Positions 18,172 to 30,692 of a stretch of 64,000 bases of DNA are shown one piece after another. The notes beneath the pieces were generated by a model, which had not been told where the DNA came from, did no database searches, and worked only from the letters and a program-made list of their open reading frames with translations. The translations under genes and the position numbers were made by a program. The DNA is taken from contig JAAXZN010000058.1 of NCBI GenBank assembly GCA_012719855.1, forward strand, positions 62,001-126,000, given 5' to 3'. The stretch is from Serratia liquefaciens. Lineage in GTDB: Bacteria; Pseudomonadota; Gammaproteobacteria; Enterobacterales; Enterobacteriaceae. How positions within the stretch are numbered: position 1 is the stretch's first letter; the number at the start of each line of letters is the position of its first letter.

Positions 18172-19130
18172 TGAAGCAAATTTGGTTCTCCGTCTGTCTA
18201 TTGACGGGCAGCCTGCTCTACTCAAGCATCGCCCCGGCGCAGCCCACTGCGTCCGGGGCGTTGTTGCAACAGATGAGCAGTGCCAGCCGTTCGCTCAATT
18301 ATGAACTCGCCTATATCAGCATCAGCAAGCAGGGGATTGAATCGCTGCGCTATCGTCATGCGATGATCGATCAATTGCCGCTCGGCCAACTGCTGCATAT
18401 GGATGGTCCACGCCGTGAAGTGTTACAACGCGGCGGCGGGATCAGCTATTTCGAACCCGGCCTGGAACCCTTTACGCTGTCCGGCGATCACATCGTCGAT
18501 GCGTTGCCGGCGATTGTTTATGCCGATTTCAGCCGCCTGGCGAAATATTACGATTTCATCTCCGTTGGCAGCACCCGTATTTCCGATCGTCCCTGCGAAG
18601 TGATCCGCGTGGTTGCGCGTGATGGCTCACGCTATAGCTATATAGTCTGGATGGACGAAGATACCAAGCTGCCACTGCGGGTGGATCTGATCGATCGCGA
18701 CGGCGAAACGCTGGAGCAATATCGGGTGATTTCGTTCGTGGTCGGACCGCAAGTGCAAGGCGTGATGGAAGGGCTGATCAAAGCTAACCTGCCGCCGTTG
18801 CTGTCGCTGCCTGCGGTAGATAAAATCAAGCTGAGCTGGAGCACGGGCTGGTTACCGGCTGGGGTGGACGAGGTGGCGCGTAATCGCCGTAAACTGCCGA
18901 ATGTGACAGAGCCGGTAGAGTCACGGCTTTACAGCGATGGTTTATTCAGCTTCTCGGTCAATATCAGCCCTGCGGGCAGCGGTGCAGGCCAGCAGTATTA
19001 TCGCCAGGGTCGACGCACGATTCAGACCGAAGTGCGTAACGGCAATGAGATTACCATTGTTGGCGAATTGCCGCCGGCAACGGCTAAACGTATTGCTGAC
19101 AGTATTTCTTTCAAGGTATCGCCACAATGA
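18171..19130 (+). CDS. rseB: Periplasmic sigma-E regulator RseB
   Basis: A 319-residue periplasmic protein that binds RseA and protects it from DegS; binding of lipopolysaccharide intermediates releases it. It has a Sec signal peptide (MKQIWFSVCLLTGSLLYSSIAPAQ, cleavage near residue 24), a LolA-like lipid-binding N-domain and a smaller C-domain (from about residue 215). It overlaps rseA by 1 bp and rseC by 4 bp. Confidence 0.95.
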   Translation: MKQIWFSVCLLTGSLLYSSIAPAQPTASGALLQQMSSASRSLNYELAYISISKQGIESLRYRHAMIDQLPLGQLLHMDGPRREVLQRGGGISYFEPGLEPFTLSGDHIVDALPAIVYADFSRLAKYYDFISVGSTRISDRPCEVIRVVARDGSRYSYIVWMDEDTKLPLRVDLIDRDGETLEQYRVISFVVGPQVQGVMEGLIKANLPPLLSLPAVDKIKLSWSTGWLPAGVDEVARNRRKLPNVTEPVESRLYSDGLFSFSVNISPAGSGAGQQYYRQGRRTIQTEVRNGNEITIVGELPPATAKRIADSISFKVSPQ

Positions 19131-19603
19131 TGAAAGAGTGGGCCACGGTAGTCTCGTGGAAACAGGGCGTAGCGCTGTTGCGTTGTGAACCGAAAGCCGG
19201 ATGCGGTAGCTGCAATGCCCGTTCTGGCTGCGGGGCGCGTGCGTTGAATGAGCTGGTGCCCGAAACCGAGCACCAGCTGCAGGTGCGCATCGAGCAGCCG
19301 CTCGAGCCGGGCCAGCGGGTTGAAGTCGGCATTGCCGAAGGCAGCCTGTTGCGTTCAGCGATGCTGGTGTACCTGACACCGCTGGTGGGCATGATGCTGG
19401 GCGGCAGCCTGTTGCAATACTGGCTCGGCACCGACGCTTCGGCCGCGCTCGGTGCCTTGTTGGGCGGTGGGCTGGCCTTTATTCTGGCTCGCAGCCTGGC
19501 ACAACGTCTTGGCGAACAAGCAAATTACCAACCTATCGTTTTACAAATCGGTTTACCGCCTGGGGCCATGCGCCTGCAGACGGAAAACGAATCCCTGCTT
19601 TAA
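19127..19603 (+). CDS. rseC: SoxR-reducing/sigma-E operon protein RseC
   Basis: A 158-residue inner membrane protein. The N-terminal cytoplasmic part has a Cys cluster (RCEPKAGCGSCNARSGCGAR) expected to bind an Fe-S cluster, followed by two transmembrane helices at about residues 77-96 and 101-120. RseC homologues take part in the SoxR-reducing Rsx/Rnf system; in E. coli its part in sigma-E control is minor. The start overlaps the rseB stop (ATGA). Confidence 0.93.
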   Translation: MMKEWATVVSWKQGVALLRCEPKAGCGSCNARSGCGARALNELVPETEHQLQVRIEQPLEPGQRVEVGIAEGSLLRSAMLVYLTPLVGMMLGGSLLQYWLGTDASAALGALLGGGLAFILARSLAQRLGEQANYQPIVLQIGLPPGAMRLQTENESLL

Positions 19604-19616
19604 AACTGCTGCCGTG

Positions 19617-20438
19617 TCACCGCCGGTTATGGTAGGCGGGGATGCGGCTGTAGATCATATGCTCCAGCAGTGCGATAAACAGATCGGCGCTGAGCAGCGA
19701 AAAATACCCTATCGTAAACAGAGCATTGCCCTGATTATCCAGCAGGCGGATCGTGCCATGCCGTGGATTATTCTCTAACTCGCGGATCTGCTCAATCGGG
19801 ATAGATCCTTGCGCTGTAAGCAGTGCATTGGCGCTCAGCTTCAGCGTTTGGATCTGTTTCCCTTTCCGGTTGCCGGGCAACAAATGACTCAGCCAGCGCG
19901 CGCCGCAGCTGAAATAGTGAAACGACAGCACTTCCCCCTGATACAACGCATTCAGCGCCAGCGGCCCACGTTGCTGGATCTGCTGATTGATAAGGGTATC
20001 GGCCAGCCGCCAGGAGTGAGACAGGTTGCTGAACACCGGGCACCAGGGGTGTTCCGCCGAGGTACGAAAGGCCATTACGTCGAACAATCCGCCAAAAAAG
20101 CGGCCACAGCGAAAACGATAAATATCCCCAATTTTTTCAAAGGGAACAAAGCGTTCCTTGTGAGTTCGTTGGTTCATCACCCGAACGCCGTGTTCGTACA
20201 GACGATAGGTCAACGCCGGCCGCAGAAAGTGGCGCAGCGCCAGAAGAATACAGCCGAGTAGAATAGTGGCTGCGCCGGTTTGCAGTAGGGTCAGTATCGC
20301 ACTTTCATCCATATTGCTCAGCAGCGGCAGTAACAGCAGTGCCGCACCAATGGTTAACAGCAGCGCAGCCGCCGTCAGAATGCCCCAATTGACCTTAGAA
20401 AAATCGTGCCGGCTCAGCATTTGCCCTTTATCGATCAT
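19617..20438 (-). CDS. Uncharacterised inner membrane protein
   Basis: A 273-residue protein I cannot assign. Two transmembrane helices are clear near residues 20-37 (LTAAALLLTIGAALLLLPLL) and 46-65 (TLLQTGAATILLGCILLAL), then a soluble part with a PH-domain-like strand pattern (LYEHGVRVMNQRTHKERFVPFEKIGDIYRF). A YEHGV...F.KI.DIY pattern of this sort occurs in membrane-anchored DUF6585-type proteins, a tentative likeness only. I start at the ATG at 20438 because GGAAGGTG precedes it; a further ATG at 20459 has none. It is convergent with rseC (13-bp gap), and has no counterpart in E. coli at this place as far as I recall. Confidence 0.6.
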   Translation of the reverse strand: MIDKGQMLSRHDFSKVNWGILTAAALLLTIGAALLLLPLLSNMDESAILTLLQTGAATILLGCILLALRHFLRPALTYRLYEHGVRVMNQRTHKERFVPFEKIGDIYRFRCGRFFGGLFDVMAFRTSAEHPWCPVFSNLSHSWRLADTLINQQIQQRGPLALNALYQGEVLSFHYFSCGARWLSHLLPGNRKGKQIQTLKLSANALLTAQGSIPIEQIRELENNPRHGTIRLLDNQGNALFTIGYFSLLSADLFIALLEHMIYSRIPAYHNRR

Positions 20439-20459
20439 TTTGCACCTTCCAATCAACAC

Positions 20460-20980
20460 GCAGAGATATGCTGGTGAACCCCGGTGGGCATGCCGATGTA
20501 GTGCCCTAAATTATGTTTTGTCGCGGTGTTCACCCTCATTTCTATAGAAGCCGCCGGGTAGCGTATATGGGGTTTTTCCTAAAGCCACAGGCACAAAGTG
20601 CAATTCTAAGATGTTGATCCGGATATTATTTTATCAATAACTCGGAGAGGGTTTATTGCGTTATTGGCGGTTATGTATTACTGCCGGATCTCATCGATGA
20701 CGGCGAAAGGTATGCGAGCGGTAAAGGCGGTTGCAACTTGGTGTGGCGAGCACGCTGAGTTTTGTTAACATCGGCTTTCATAACCCGGAGCGCTCTGTAA
20801 CATTAAAGTGCACATAATAGAATGCCTTCACTGCACCGATCGCTAGGTTTTCAGTGTTGTGACATGTAGAATGCAGCGATTCAGGCGCAAGACGGCCGAA
20901 CCCATTCACTGTCGCTTTAGGTCCATGCGGGTTTCTATAGGCGAGTAATTCAGAAATACCAAGGCAGAAAAACTTTTATA
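20460..20980. other. Non-coding gap upstream of lepA
   Basis: About 520 bp without a convincing gene. AT-rich stretches and weak -10-like boxes (CATAAT near 20813, TAGAAT near 20866) could drive lepA, whose start has no strong ribosome site. I see no tRNA, repeat family or conserved hairpin here. Confidence 0.5.
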
Positions 20981-22780
<1,800 letters not shown>

Positions 22781-22810
22781 GCGATAAGTTCGCGTAACTA
22801 GGGAGTTTGC

Positions 22811-23788
22811 ATGGCGAATATGTTTGCCCTGATCCTGGCGCTGGCAACGTTGGTCACCGGGATCATTTGGGCCTTTGAGCGCTTTAGATGGGCGCCTGCC
22901 CGCCGGGCCAAGATTGCGGCGGTAAATGCACAAACCGCGGGTGCCGTGGACGATAAAACGCTGGCCAAAGTGGCGAAACAACCGGGTTGGATTGAAACCG
23001 GCGCGTCAGTGTTCCCGGTATTGCTGCTGGTCTTCGTGGTGCGTTCGTTTATTTACGAACCTTTCCAAATCCCGTCCGGTTCAATGATGCCGACGTTATT
23101 GATTGGCGATTTTATTCTGGTGGAGAAATATGCCTACGGCATTAAAGATCCTATTACCCAGACCACGCTAATTGAAACCGGTCATCCGAAACGCGGTGAT
23201 ATCGCGGTATTTAAATATCCGCTGGATCCGAAGCTGGATTATATCAAGCGCGTGATCGGCCTGCCGGGCGACCGTGTAAGTTACGATCCGGTCAATAAGC
23301 GTGTGACCGTTCAGCCATCCTGTACTGGCGGTCAGTCATGCGATACCGCGTTAGCAGTGACTTACAACGATGCACAGCCAAGCGACTTTGTGCAGTTGTT
23401 CAGCCGCAGCGGCATGGGCGAAGCCAGCAACGGTTTTTACCAGATCCCGCTGAGCGACAACGTGCCACAGGGCGGTATCCGTCTGCGTGAACGCCAGGAG
23501 ACGCTGGGTTCGGTTTCTCACCATATTCTGACCGTGCCGGGCACGCAGGATCAGGTGGGCGCTTACTACCAGCAGCCGGGTAAACAGTTGGCGGAGTGGG
23601 TTGTGCCGGCGGGTCATTACTTCATGATGGGTGATAACCGCGACAACAGCGCCGACAGCCGTTACTGGGGCTTCGTGCCGGAGAAAAATCTGGTGGGTAA
23701 AGCCACGGCTATCTGGATGAGTTTTGAAAAGCAGGAAGGCGAATGGCCTACCGGCGTAAGATTTAGCCGCATCGGTGGAATTCATTAA
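22811..23788 (+). CDS. lepB: Signal peptidase I
   Basis: A 325-residue inner membrane protease that removes Sec and Tat signal peptides. Two N-terminal transmembrane helices (about residues 4-22 and 64-80) hold a periplasmic domain. The catalytic Ser91 (PSGSMMPTL) and Lys146 (YIKRVIGLPGD) occupy exactly the E. coli positions, and GDNRDNSADSRYWG is present. GGGAG precedes the ATG. Probably co-transcribed with lepA. Confidence 0.97.
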   Translation: MANMFALILALATLVTGIIWAFERFRWAPARRAKIAAVNAQTAGAVDDKTLAKVAKQPGWIETGASVFPVLLLVFVVRSFIYEPFQIPSGSMMPTLLIGDFILVEKYAYGIKDPITQTTLIETGHPKRGDIAVFKYPLDPKLDYIKRVIGLPGDRVSYDPVNKRVTVQPSCTGGQSCDTALAVTYNDAQPSDFVQLFSRSGMGEASNGFYQIPLSDNVPQGGIRLRERQETLGSVSHHILTVPGTQDQVGAYYQQPGKQLAEWVVPAGHYFMMGDNRDNSADSRYWGFVPEKNLVGKATAIWMSFEKQEGEWPTGVRFSRIGGIH

Positions 23789-23799
23789 TCCAGTGTTTC

Positions 23800-23924
23800 T
23801 ACCCTATGAATTTCAAGCTGTAGCTAGGCGACCAGCTCGCTCATCCCCAGGCGCTTACTCAAGTAAGTAACTGGGGGGAGCGAGTGCAGGTAACAACGCT
23901 ATAGTTTGAAAGGCGACGGGTATA
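23800..23924. repeat. Palindromic dispersed intergenic repeat
   Basis: A roughly 124-bp element between lepB and rnc. The ends are inverted (TACCC...GGGTA, with ATTTCAAGCTGTAGC facing GCTATAGTTTGAAAG), and the centre is a long hairpin in which CTCGCTCATCCCCAG opposes CTGGGGGGAGCGAG. It looks like a MITE-type repeat common in Serratia, Yersinia and relatives (recognised from memory). A fragment of the same family is at 36175-36210. Confidence 0.75.
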
Positions 23925-23981
23925 TTAACGCAGCATTATATTTCCACTCGTTGTAGAATACCGGCTCGAGCGATAAAAAGT

Positions 23982-24001
23982 TGGCTCCCTGTTGGGAGCC
24001 A
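23982..24001 (+). promoter_or_regulatory. rnc: Hairpin in the rnc leader
   Basis: An 8-bp stem with GGCTCCC/GGGAGCC and a TGTT loop, about 95 bp upstream of rnc. In E. coli the rnc leader contains a stem-loop cut by RNase III itself for autoregulation. This hairpin may belong to the equivalent structure, but it has no T-run and its role is inferred from position. Confidence 0.45.
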
Positions 24002-24092
24002 CTGCAAACGAAACAGCTTTGGATTGGCTTTCGGCGAAGCAGGCCTGTTCCGTATGCTGCAAGTTTTTGACGCATTCTTGATCTATTGGTAA

Positions 24093-25681
<1,589 letters not shown>

Positions 25682-25689
25682 CATCTCCA

Positions 25690-26421
25690 ATGGACGGCTG
25701 GGAGCGCGCTTTCGTCCTGCATGGACGACCGTACAGTGAAACCAGCCTGATGCTGGATATGTTCACGGAAGGTCATGGACGGGTGCGTTTGCTGGCAAAA
25801 GGCGCGCGCAGCCGTCGTTCTAATCTGAAGGGTTGTCTACAGCCCTTTACCCCTCTGTTAGTCCGCTGGGGCGGTCGTGGCGAAGTCAAAACGCTGCGTA
25901 ACGCCGAAGCGGTGTCCCTGGGTTTACCTCTTAGCGGCATGATGCTGTACAGCGGCCTCTACGTGAATGAACTGCTGTCACGGGTGCTGGAGCAAGAAGC
26001 CAATTATTCGGTATTGTTCTTCGACTATCTGCAATGTTTGCAGGCGCTGGCGGCAGAAGACGTTTCGCCGGAGCAGGCACTGCGCCAGTTCGAATTGGCC
26101 TTGCTGAATCATCTGGGTTACGGTCTGGACTTCCTGCACTGCGCCGGCAGCGGCCTGCCGGTCGATGACGGCATGACCTACCGCTACCGTGAGGAAAAAG
26201 GCTTTATCGCCAGCCTGGTGGTGGATCACTACAGCTTTACCGGCCGCGAACTGCGCGCGCTGGCGGAGCGTCAGTTCCCTGATGTGCAAACCTTGCGTGC
26301 CGCCAAGCGTTTTACCCGTATGGCGCTTAAACCCTATCTGGGCGGCAAGCCGCTGAAGAGCCGCGAACTGTTCCGCCAGTTTGTCCGTAAACAGCCGGAT
26401 ACGCCGGTCGACGACGCCTGA
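25690..26421 (+). CDS. recO: DNA repair protein RecO
   Basis: A 243-residue protein that, with RecR, loads RecA on SSB-coated DNA. It shows the N-terminal OB-fold opening [27 protein letters not shown] and a helical C-terminal domain with [11 protein letters not shown]. The enterobacterial RecO lacks the zinc-binding cysteines of some homologues, as here. Last gene of rnc-era-recO. Confidence 0.95.
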   Translation: MDGWERAFVLHGRPYSETSLMLDMFTEGHGRVRLLAKGARSRRSNLKGCLQPFTPLLVRWGGRGEVKTLRNAEAVSLGLPLSGMMLYSGLYVNELLSRVLEQEANYSVLFFDYLQCLQALAAEDVSPEQALRQFELALLNHLGYGLDFLHCAGSGLPVDDGMTYRYREEKGFIASLVVDHYSFTGRELRALAERQFPDVQTLRAAKRFTRMALKPYLGGKPLKSRELFRQFVRKQPDTPVDDA

Positions 26422-26494
26422 CCTTTTCTCCTTTTGCGCTACTGCACCCGCGTGTAAACTACGGCCACTGAAAATCGTTTTTTAGAGGGTTGTC

Positions 26495-27226
26495 ATGGCT
26501 GATTTGCTGCTGGGCGTCAATATCGATCACATCGCCACGTTACGTAACGCGCGCGGAACCCAATATCCGGATCCGGTTCAGGCGGCATTTATTGCCGAGC
26601 AGGCGGGGGCTGACGGGATCACGGTGCACCTGCGTGAAGACCGTCGTCATATCACCGACCGCGATGTTCGCATTTTGCGCCAGACCATCCAGACGCGCAT
26701 GAATCTGGAAATGGCCGTGACCGATGAAATGGTGGATATCGCCGTTGAGCTGAAACCACACTTTTGTTGTCTGGTACCGGAAAAACGCGAAGAAGTGACT
26801 ACCGAAGGTGGGCTGGACGTTGCCGGGCAGCAGGACAAAATGACCATCGCCGTCGAGCGATTGGCACAGGCCGGCATTCTGGTTTCGCTGTTTATCGATC
26901 CGGATCATCGCCAGATTGATGCGGCGGTAGCGGTGGGGGCTCCCTACATTGAAATCCATACCGGCGCTTATGCGGAAGCTGAAGGCGAACTGGCGGTCAA
27001 AGCCGAGCTGCATCGCATTGCCGTTGCCGCCACCTACGCCGCAGAGAAAGGCCTGAAGGTCAACGCCGGCCACGGCCTGACTTACCATAACGTTCAGCCG
27101 ATCGCGGCCCTGCCGGAAATGCATGAGCTGAATATCGGTCATGCCATCATCGGGCAGGCGGTCATGTGTGGTCTGCCGGCGGCGGTGACGGATATGAAAT
27201 TGCTGATGCGTGAAGCGCGTCGCTAA
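26495..27226 (+). CDS. pdxJ: Pyridoxine 5'-phosphate synthase
   Basis: A 243-residue TIM-barrel enzyme that condenses 1-deoxyxylulose 5-phosphate with 3-amino-2-oxopropyl phosphate in vitamin B6 synthesis. It begins [22 protein letters not shown], with conserved [31 protein letters not shown] and the phosphate-binding NAGHGL. TAGAGGG precedes the ATG. Its stop overlaps the acpS ATG (TAATG). Confidence 0.97.
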   Translation: MADLLLGVNIDHIATLRNARGTQYPDPVQAAFIAEQAGADGITVHLREDRRHITDRDVRILRQTIQTRMNLEMAVTDEMVDIAVELKPHFCCLVPEKREEVTTEGGLDVAGQQDKMTIAVERLAQAGILVSLFIDPDHRQIDAAVAVGAPYIEIHTGAYAEAEGELAVKAELHRIAVAATYAAEKGLKVNAGHGLTYHNVQPIAALPEMHELNIGHAIIGQAVMCGLPAAVTDMKLLMREARR

Positions 27227-27606
27227 TGGCCGTGCTGGGGCTGGGCACTGACATCGTTGAAATGGCGCGTATCGAAGCGGTAGTTGAACGCAGCGGCGAT
27301 CGTCTGGCGCGCCGCGTACTGAGCGATGCTGAATGGGAAGTGTATCAACAGCATCAGCAGCCGGTGCGCTTTCTCGCCAAGCGTTTTGCGGTGAAAGAAG
27401 CTGCCGCCAAGGCCTTCGGCACCGGGATCCGTAACGGATTGGCGTTTAATCAGTTTGAAGTGTTCAACGACGGTCTCGGCAAGCCGAATATCCGCTTGCA
27501 TGCTCGCGCCGCCGAGCTGGCGCAGCAAATGGGGGTCACCTCCATTCACGTTTCGCTGGCGGATGAACGCCGTTATGCTTGCGCGACGGTGATTATCGAA
27601 GGGTAA
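27226..27606 (+). CDS. acpS: Holo-[acyl-carrier-protein] synthase
   Basis: A 126-residue phosphopantetheinyl transferase that activates acyl carrier protein. The two signature blocks are present: [13 protein letters not shown] (Mg-binding Asp) and [21 protein letters not shown] (Glu of the KEA motif). The start shares a base with the pdxJ stop, so the pair is translationally coupled. Followed by a shared terminator. Confidence 0.97.
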   Translation: MAVLGLGTDIVEMARIEAVVERSGDRLARRVLSDAEWEVYQQHQQPVRFLAKRFAVKEAAAKAFGTGIRNGLAFNQFEVFNDGLGKPNIRLHARAAELAQQMGVTSIHVSLADERRYACATVIIEG

Positions 27607-27626
27607 TTCGGTGGTCGGTTAGCAAA

Positions 27627-27651
27627 CAAAAGGGCGCCTGTTGGCGCCCTT
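27627..27651. terminator. Terminator between acpS and yfhL
   Basis: A 9-bp stem AAGGGCGCC/GGCGCCCTT with a TGTT loop. The T-tract is on the minus strand, serving yfhL; it may also slow plus-strand read-through. Confidence 0.65.
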
Positions 27652-27670
27652 GTCGATCCGTGTTTCTGTG

Positions 27671-27931
27671 TCACAGCCGATCGGCATGATGCAGCACCAC
27701 AAACTTATCCCATAGCTGTTCGTTGGTTTCGCGATGCTCTGGGTTGACGATAATGGTGTTATCGATCGGGCACACCTGCTGGCAGGTTGGAATATCGTAA
27801 TGACCGACGCATTCGGTACAGCGATCGGTATCGATCTGGTAGATATCATCGCCCATCGAAATGGCCTGATTGGGGCATTCCGGTTCGCACATGTCGCAGT
27901 TGATGCATTTTTTGGTAATCAGCAGTGCCAT
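27671..27931 (-). CDS. yfhL: YfhL 4Fe-4S ferredoxin
   Basis: An 86-residue ferredoxin with two [4Fe-4S] clusters: CINCDMCEPECP provides the first CxxCxxCxxxCP set and CTECVGHYDIPTCQQVCP the second, with the extended loop typical of the Alvin (Allochromatium vinosum) type ferredoxins. In E. coli the electron partner is not firmly known. It ends convergently with acpS. Confidence 0.95.
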   Translation of the reverse strand: MALLITKKCINCDMCEPECPNQAISMGDDIYQIDTDRCTECVGHYDIPTCQQVCPIDNTIIVNPEHRETNEQLWDKFVVLHHADRL

Positions 27932-28059
27932 TTCAGTTATCTTTTAATCGGTGCACACGAACAGGCGCGCAATCTATCATAAAACCCATTTTATTGGGCG
28001 TTTTTCCACCTGCGCCCGCCAATGCGTTGCTGCAGATCGTTCAACCCTTGAGACGGCCG

Positions 28060-29598
28060 TCATAGTAACTCTGGTGGGTCGTTCGCCAACTGATCGAAAT
28101 CAACCATTTCCTGACCATTGAAGATGGGGCGTTTACCAGGCCCAGTCACTGCCGCATGCAGCTGTGGATGTGTCACGATGATGCCTGCCTGTTGGGCAAA
28201 CAGGCTGATAAACTCAAAGGCGCTGTGCGGCTCGTCAATGAAGGTGCGTTGTTGATCGGTGTCAGAAAGTACCACCAGTGGGACTTCATAATTCTGCCTA
28301 GTATCGCCGCCATGACGCAGATAAAGTTTACCGTCAATATTTCGGTGAGAAAGGCCGTGGTCAGAGAAATAGATTAATTTAAACGGTGAATGAGTCTCTT
28401 GCAGCATTTGGTAAGCATGTGCGATGAATCTATCCGTCTTGCGGTAGGTGGAAAGGTAGCAGGCGAGCTCTGCATTATCGCTGGTGAAAACCGGCGGCTC
28501 GCCGCCGAGTCGTTCGCAAAAGTCCGAATGCGACCCCATGATATGCAAAACATACAGGTTTCCCGGTTCATTGTTAGTCAATGCGTTTTGTAACAGTGGC
28601 AGCAGCTCATCATCATCGGTATTGCGCGATTGGTAATCTCCTTTTTTCAGAAACAGGTAATCATCGCTGAACACGGCTATTTTGGAGACCGGGGTATCAA
28701 ATTGACCAATCAGACCTTGGTTGGAAAACCAATGAGTGTGCAATCCTGCGGACTTTGCCAGGGTGACGATATTATCGGAAAGATAGCTTTTTTTTCCGTT
28801 GCTCAGAGCCAGGGTTCTCGGCAGGGATTCAAAGGTGTTCGGTGCGGTGGAAATATAATTGCTGTAAAAGGTTCCGTTTACGTGATCCAGAAACGGCGTG
28901 GTCGACGTCGGGTAGCCAAATAATGACATATAGTCCCTGCGCATACTTTCACCCACGATGATGACATAGTTGGCCTTATTCTTATTAATACCATCGATAA
29001 CCCAGCGGGGTTGGGCCAAGGTGCTGGCGTCGATTTCTGCCATTTGTTGGTTGTAATTTTGGTATGAGGAAGAGAATGAGGAAAAGAAATTCACTAATTT
29101 GAGGCTCTCCATGTTTCCGCCGAGTATTCTGGCTACCAGCACCACAATCAACATCAGCAAAAAGGGTAAAGCCTTCCTGAAAGACAGCGGGCGGCGCCAG
29201 CAGTAGTGAGCGAGAAGAAACAGCATCAGCAGCACGGCGGAGGGCAACAGATAACAGTTCATGGGGATGGCATGCAAAAATTCGGCGGCTTCGGCCCTGT
29301 TGGTTTGAAACAACGCCGATACCACGGAAACCGAAGGTGGGCCATATATCACGCCAACAGGGGCATAGAGAGCACAGAATATAATGAAGGGAATGACCAA
29401 TACATACCGGGTTATGGGCGGTATAGATAATAATAGCAACGAAAGTGAAATAAAAAGGATATCAATCCCTTTACCGCCGCTATAGCCCATCGATTTTATT
29501 AAAATAAACGAAGTGACAACAAAAATTAAAAAGTTGCGGATCGCTGAGGGTGTTATGGATGTGTTGAATTTATTTAGAATGGCTGTGTGTGTTTTCAT
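28060..29598 (-). CDS. Phosphoethanolamine transferase-like inner membrane protein
   Basis: A 512-residue protein with five predicted N-terminal transmembrane helices (about residues 18-165) and a periplasmic alkaline phosphatase/sulfatase-fold domain. Family residues are visible: VGESMRRDYMSLFGY (metal-binding Glu), APNTFESLPRTL (likely Thr nucleophile), YFSDHGLS (Asp/His) and LRHGGD (His). Such enzymes (EptA, EptC/CptA, OpgE, YhbX) move phosphoethanolamine to lipid A, core sugars or glucans; the substrate here cannot be told. The 5' part is noticeably AT-richer than the neighbours, and I recall no equivalent between yfhL and yfhH in E. coli, suggesting acquisition. The ATG at 29598 is preferred over a TTG nine bases upstream. 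Confidence 0.82.
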   Translation of the reverse strand: MKTHTAILNKFNTSITPSAIRNFLIFVVTSFILIKSMGYSGGKGIDILFISLSLLLLSIPPITRYVLVIPFIIFCALYAPVGVIYGPPSVSVVSALFQTNRAEAAEFLHAIPMNCYLLPSAVLLMLFLLAHYCWRRPLSFRKALPFLLMLIVVLVARILGGNMESLKLVNFFSSFSSSYQNYNQQMAEIDASTLAQPRWVIDGINKNKANYVIIVGESMRRDYMSLFGYPTSTTPFLDHVNGTFYSNYISTAPNTFESLPRTLALSNGKKSYLSDNIVTLAKSAGLHTHWFSNQGLIGQFDTPVSKIAVFSDDYLFLKKGDYQSRNTDDDELLPLLQNALTNNEPGNLYVLHIMGSHSDFCERLGGEPPVFTSDNAELACYLSTYRKTDRFIAHAYQMLQETHSPFKLIYFSDHGLSHRNIDGKLYLRHGGDTRQNYEVPLVVLSDTDQQRTFIDEPHSAFEFISLFAQQAGIIVTHPQLHAAVTGPGKRPIFNGQEMVDFDQLANDPPELL

Positions 29599-29735
29599 TA
29601 AGCTCAATTGTCAATGTATTGCTGTCCATGCCTGTTCAAAAATCGGGCGATATTTGAACAATAAGAGCCACATACTCTATTATTAGATAGGTGTATTTTT
29701 ATACCTTGGTATTTGTGGCTCGGACATTATACGAC

Positions 29736-30584
29736 TCAGACGAGCTTTTTCACTAATTGTTCGCTGTGTTTAATTCGTTCGGGGGCGCGATCGAGATCGT
29801 GCTGAATTAAGGCCATAAACAGCAGGTCGGTGAGGGCATATTGAGCGGTGCTGGACGAAATGGCAGCGCTGCGGGTATTGGGCTCTTCGGCAATAGTATA
29901 CAAACAGTGGTCTGCACGCTGCTGCAGGCCGTTGGGTGAAAAACTGGTGAGCGCCAGCACTTTTGCCCCGGCAATGCGGGCTTCTTCCGCCGCCAGGTTG
30001 ATTTCCCGCCGTTCACCGCTGAACGAAATTGCCAGCAGCAAATCCCGCTTATCCAGCGCCTGAACCGCCGCCAACTGAACGTGCATATCCTGCTCGGCCA
30101 CGGCAATAACGCCGATTTTCAACAGCTTGTAGGAGAAGTCCTTGGCGACCAATCCGGAAGCGCCGATCCCCAACAAAATGACCCTCCGCGCCTGACGCAG
30201 CATCTCCAACGCCTGATGCAGGCGCTCTTCACCGTTGATATCCAGCGTTGCACGCAGGGCCGCCTGCTTTTCCACCAACAGTTTTTCGCCGACGGCTTTC
30301 AACGAGTCGCTGCTGAGGATCTGGTTATGCACCGTGACCACTGGTTCTTTCTGCGGTTGGGCCAGGGTTTCACTCAGCGCCAATTTTAGCGCCGGGAAGC
30401 CTTTGTAGCCCATCTTCTGAGCGAATTTCACCACGCTCGACTGGCTGATGCCGGCCAGTTGAGCCAGCTTCTGCGAGCTGAGGTGGCGCGCCTGCTCGGC
30501 GTTATGCAGCAGAAAATCCGCCAGCTTGCGATCATTCTGAGCCAGCGTTGGATACATCTGGCGAATACGAAGAAGGGTACTCAT
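29736..30584 (-). CDS. yfhH: RpiR/MurR-family regulator YfhH
   Basis: A 282-residue transcription factor with an N-terminal helix-turn-helix (LAQLAGISQSSVVKFAQKMGYKGFPALK, about residues 40-67) and a C-terminal SIS sugar-phosphate-binding domain (LLGIGASGLVAKDFSYKL onward). It is very close to E. coli YfhH throughout. It is divergent from murQ-murP across 168 bp holding two 17-bp palindromes. Since MurQ's substrate is MurNAc 6-phosphate, the likely effector is that or a related sugar phosphate (inference). Confidence 0.88.
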   Translation of the reverse strand: MSTLLRIRQMYPTLAQNDRKLADFLLHNAEQARHLSSQKLAQLAGISQSSVVKFAQKMGYKGFPALKLALSETLAQPQKEPVVTVHNQILSSDSLKAVGEKLLVEKQAALRATLDINGEERLHQALEMLRQARRVILLGIGASGLVAKDFSYKLLKIGVIAVAEQDMHVQLAAVQALDKRDLLLAISFSGERREINLAAEEARIAGAKVLALTSFSPNGLQQRADHCLYTIAEEPNTRSAAISSSTAQYALTDLLFMALIQHDLDRAPERIKHSEQLVKKLV

Positions 30585-30692
30585 TCATTTTTCCCTTGAA
30601 GCCAGCGGCCATTCTGCCACGTGGGAGGCGAAAACGCGCGGTGAAAATTTTTTGTGAGCGAGTCTTTAAAATAGCAAAAAGCGCTCGCTTTG

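Noticed and set aside
27980-28000. Possible terminator after the phosphoethanolamine transferase gene
   Set aside because: On the minus strand only a 4-bp CCCA/TGGG stem precedes TTTT; too weak to list as a terminator.
30640-30670. Possible CRP site upstream of murQ (TTTGTGAGCGAGTCTTTAAA)
   Set aside because: Only one TGTGA half-site is good; the second half does not match TCACA.
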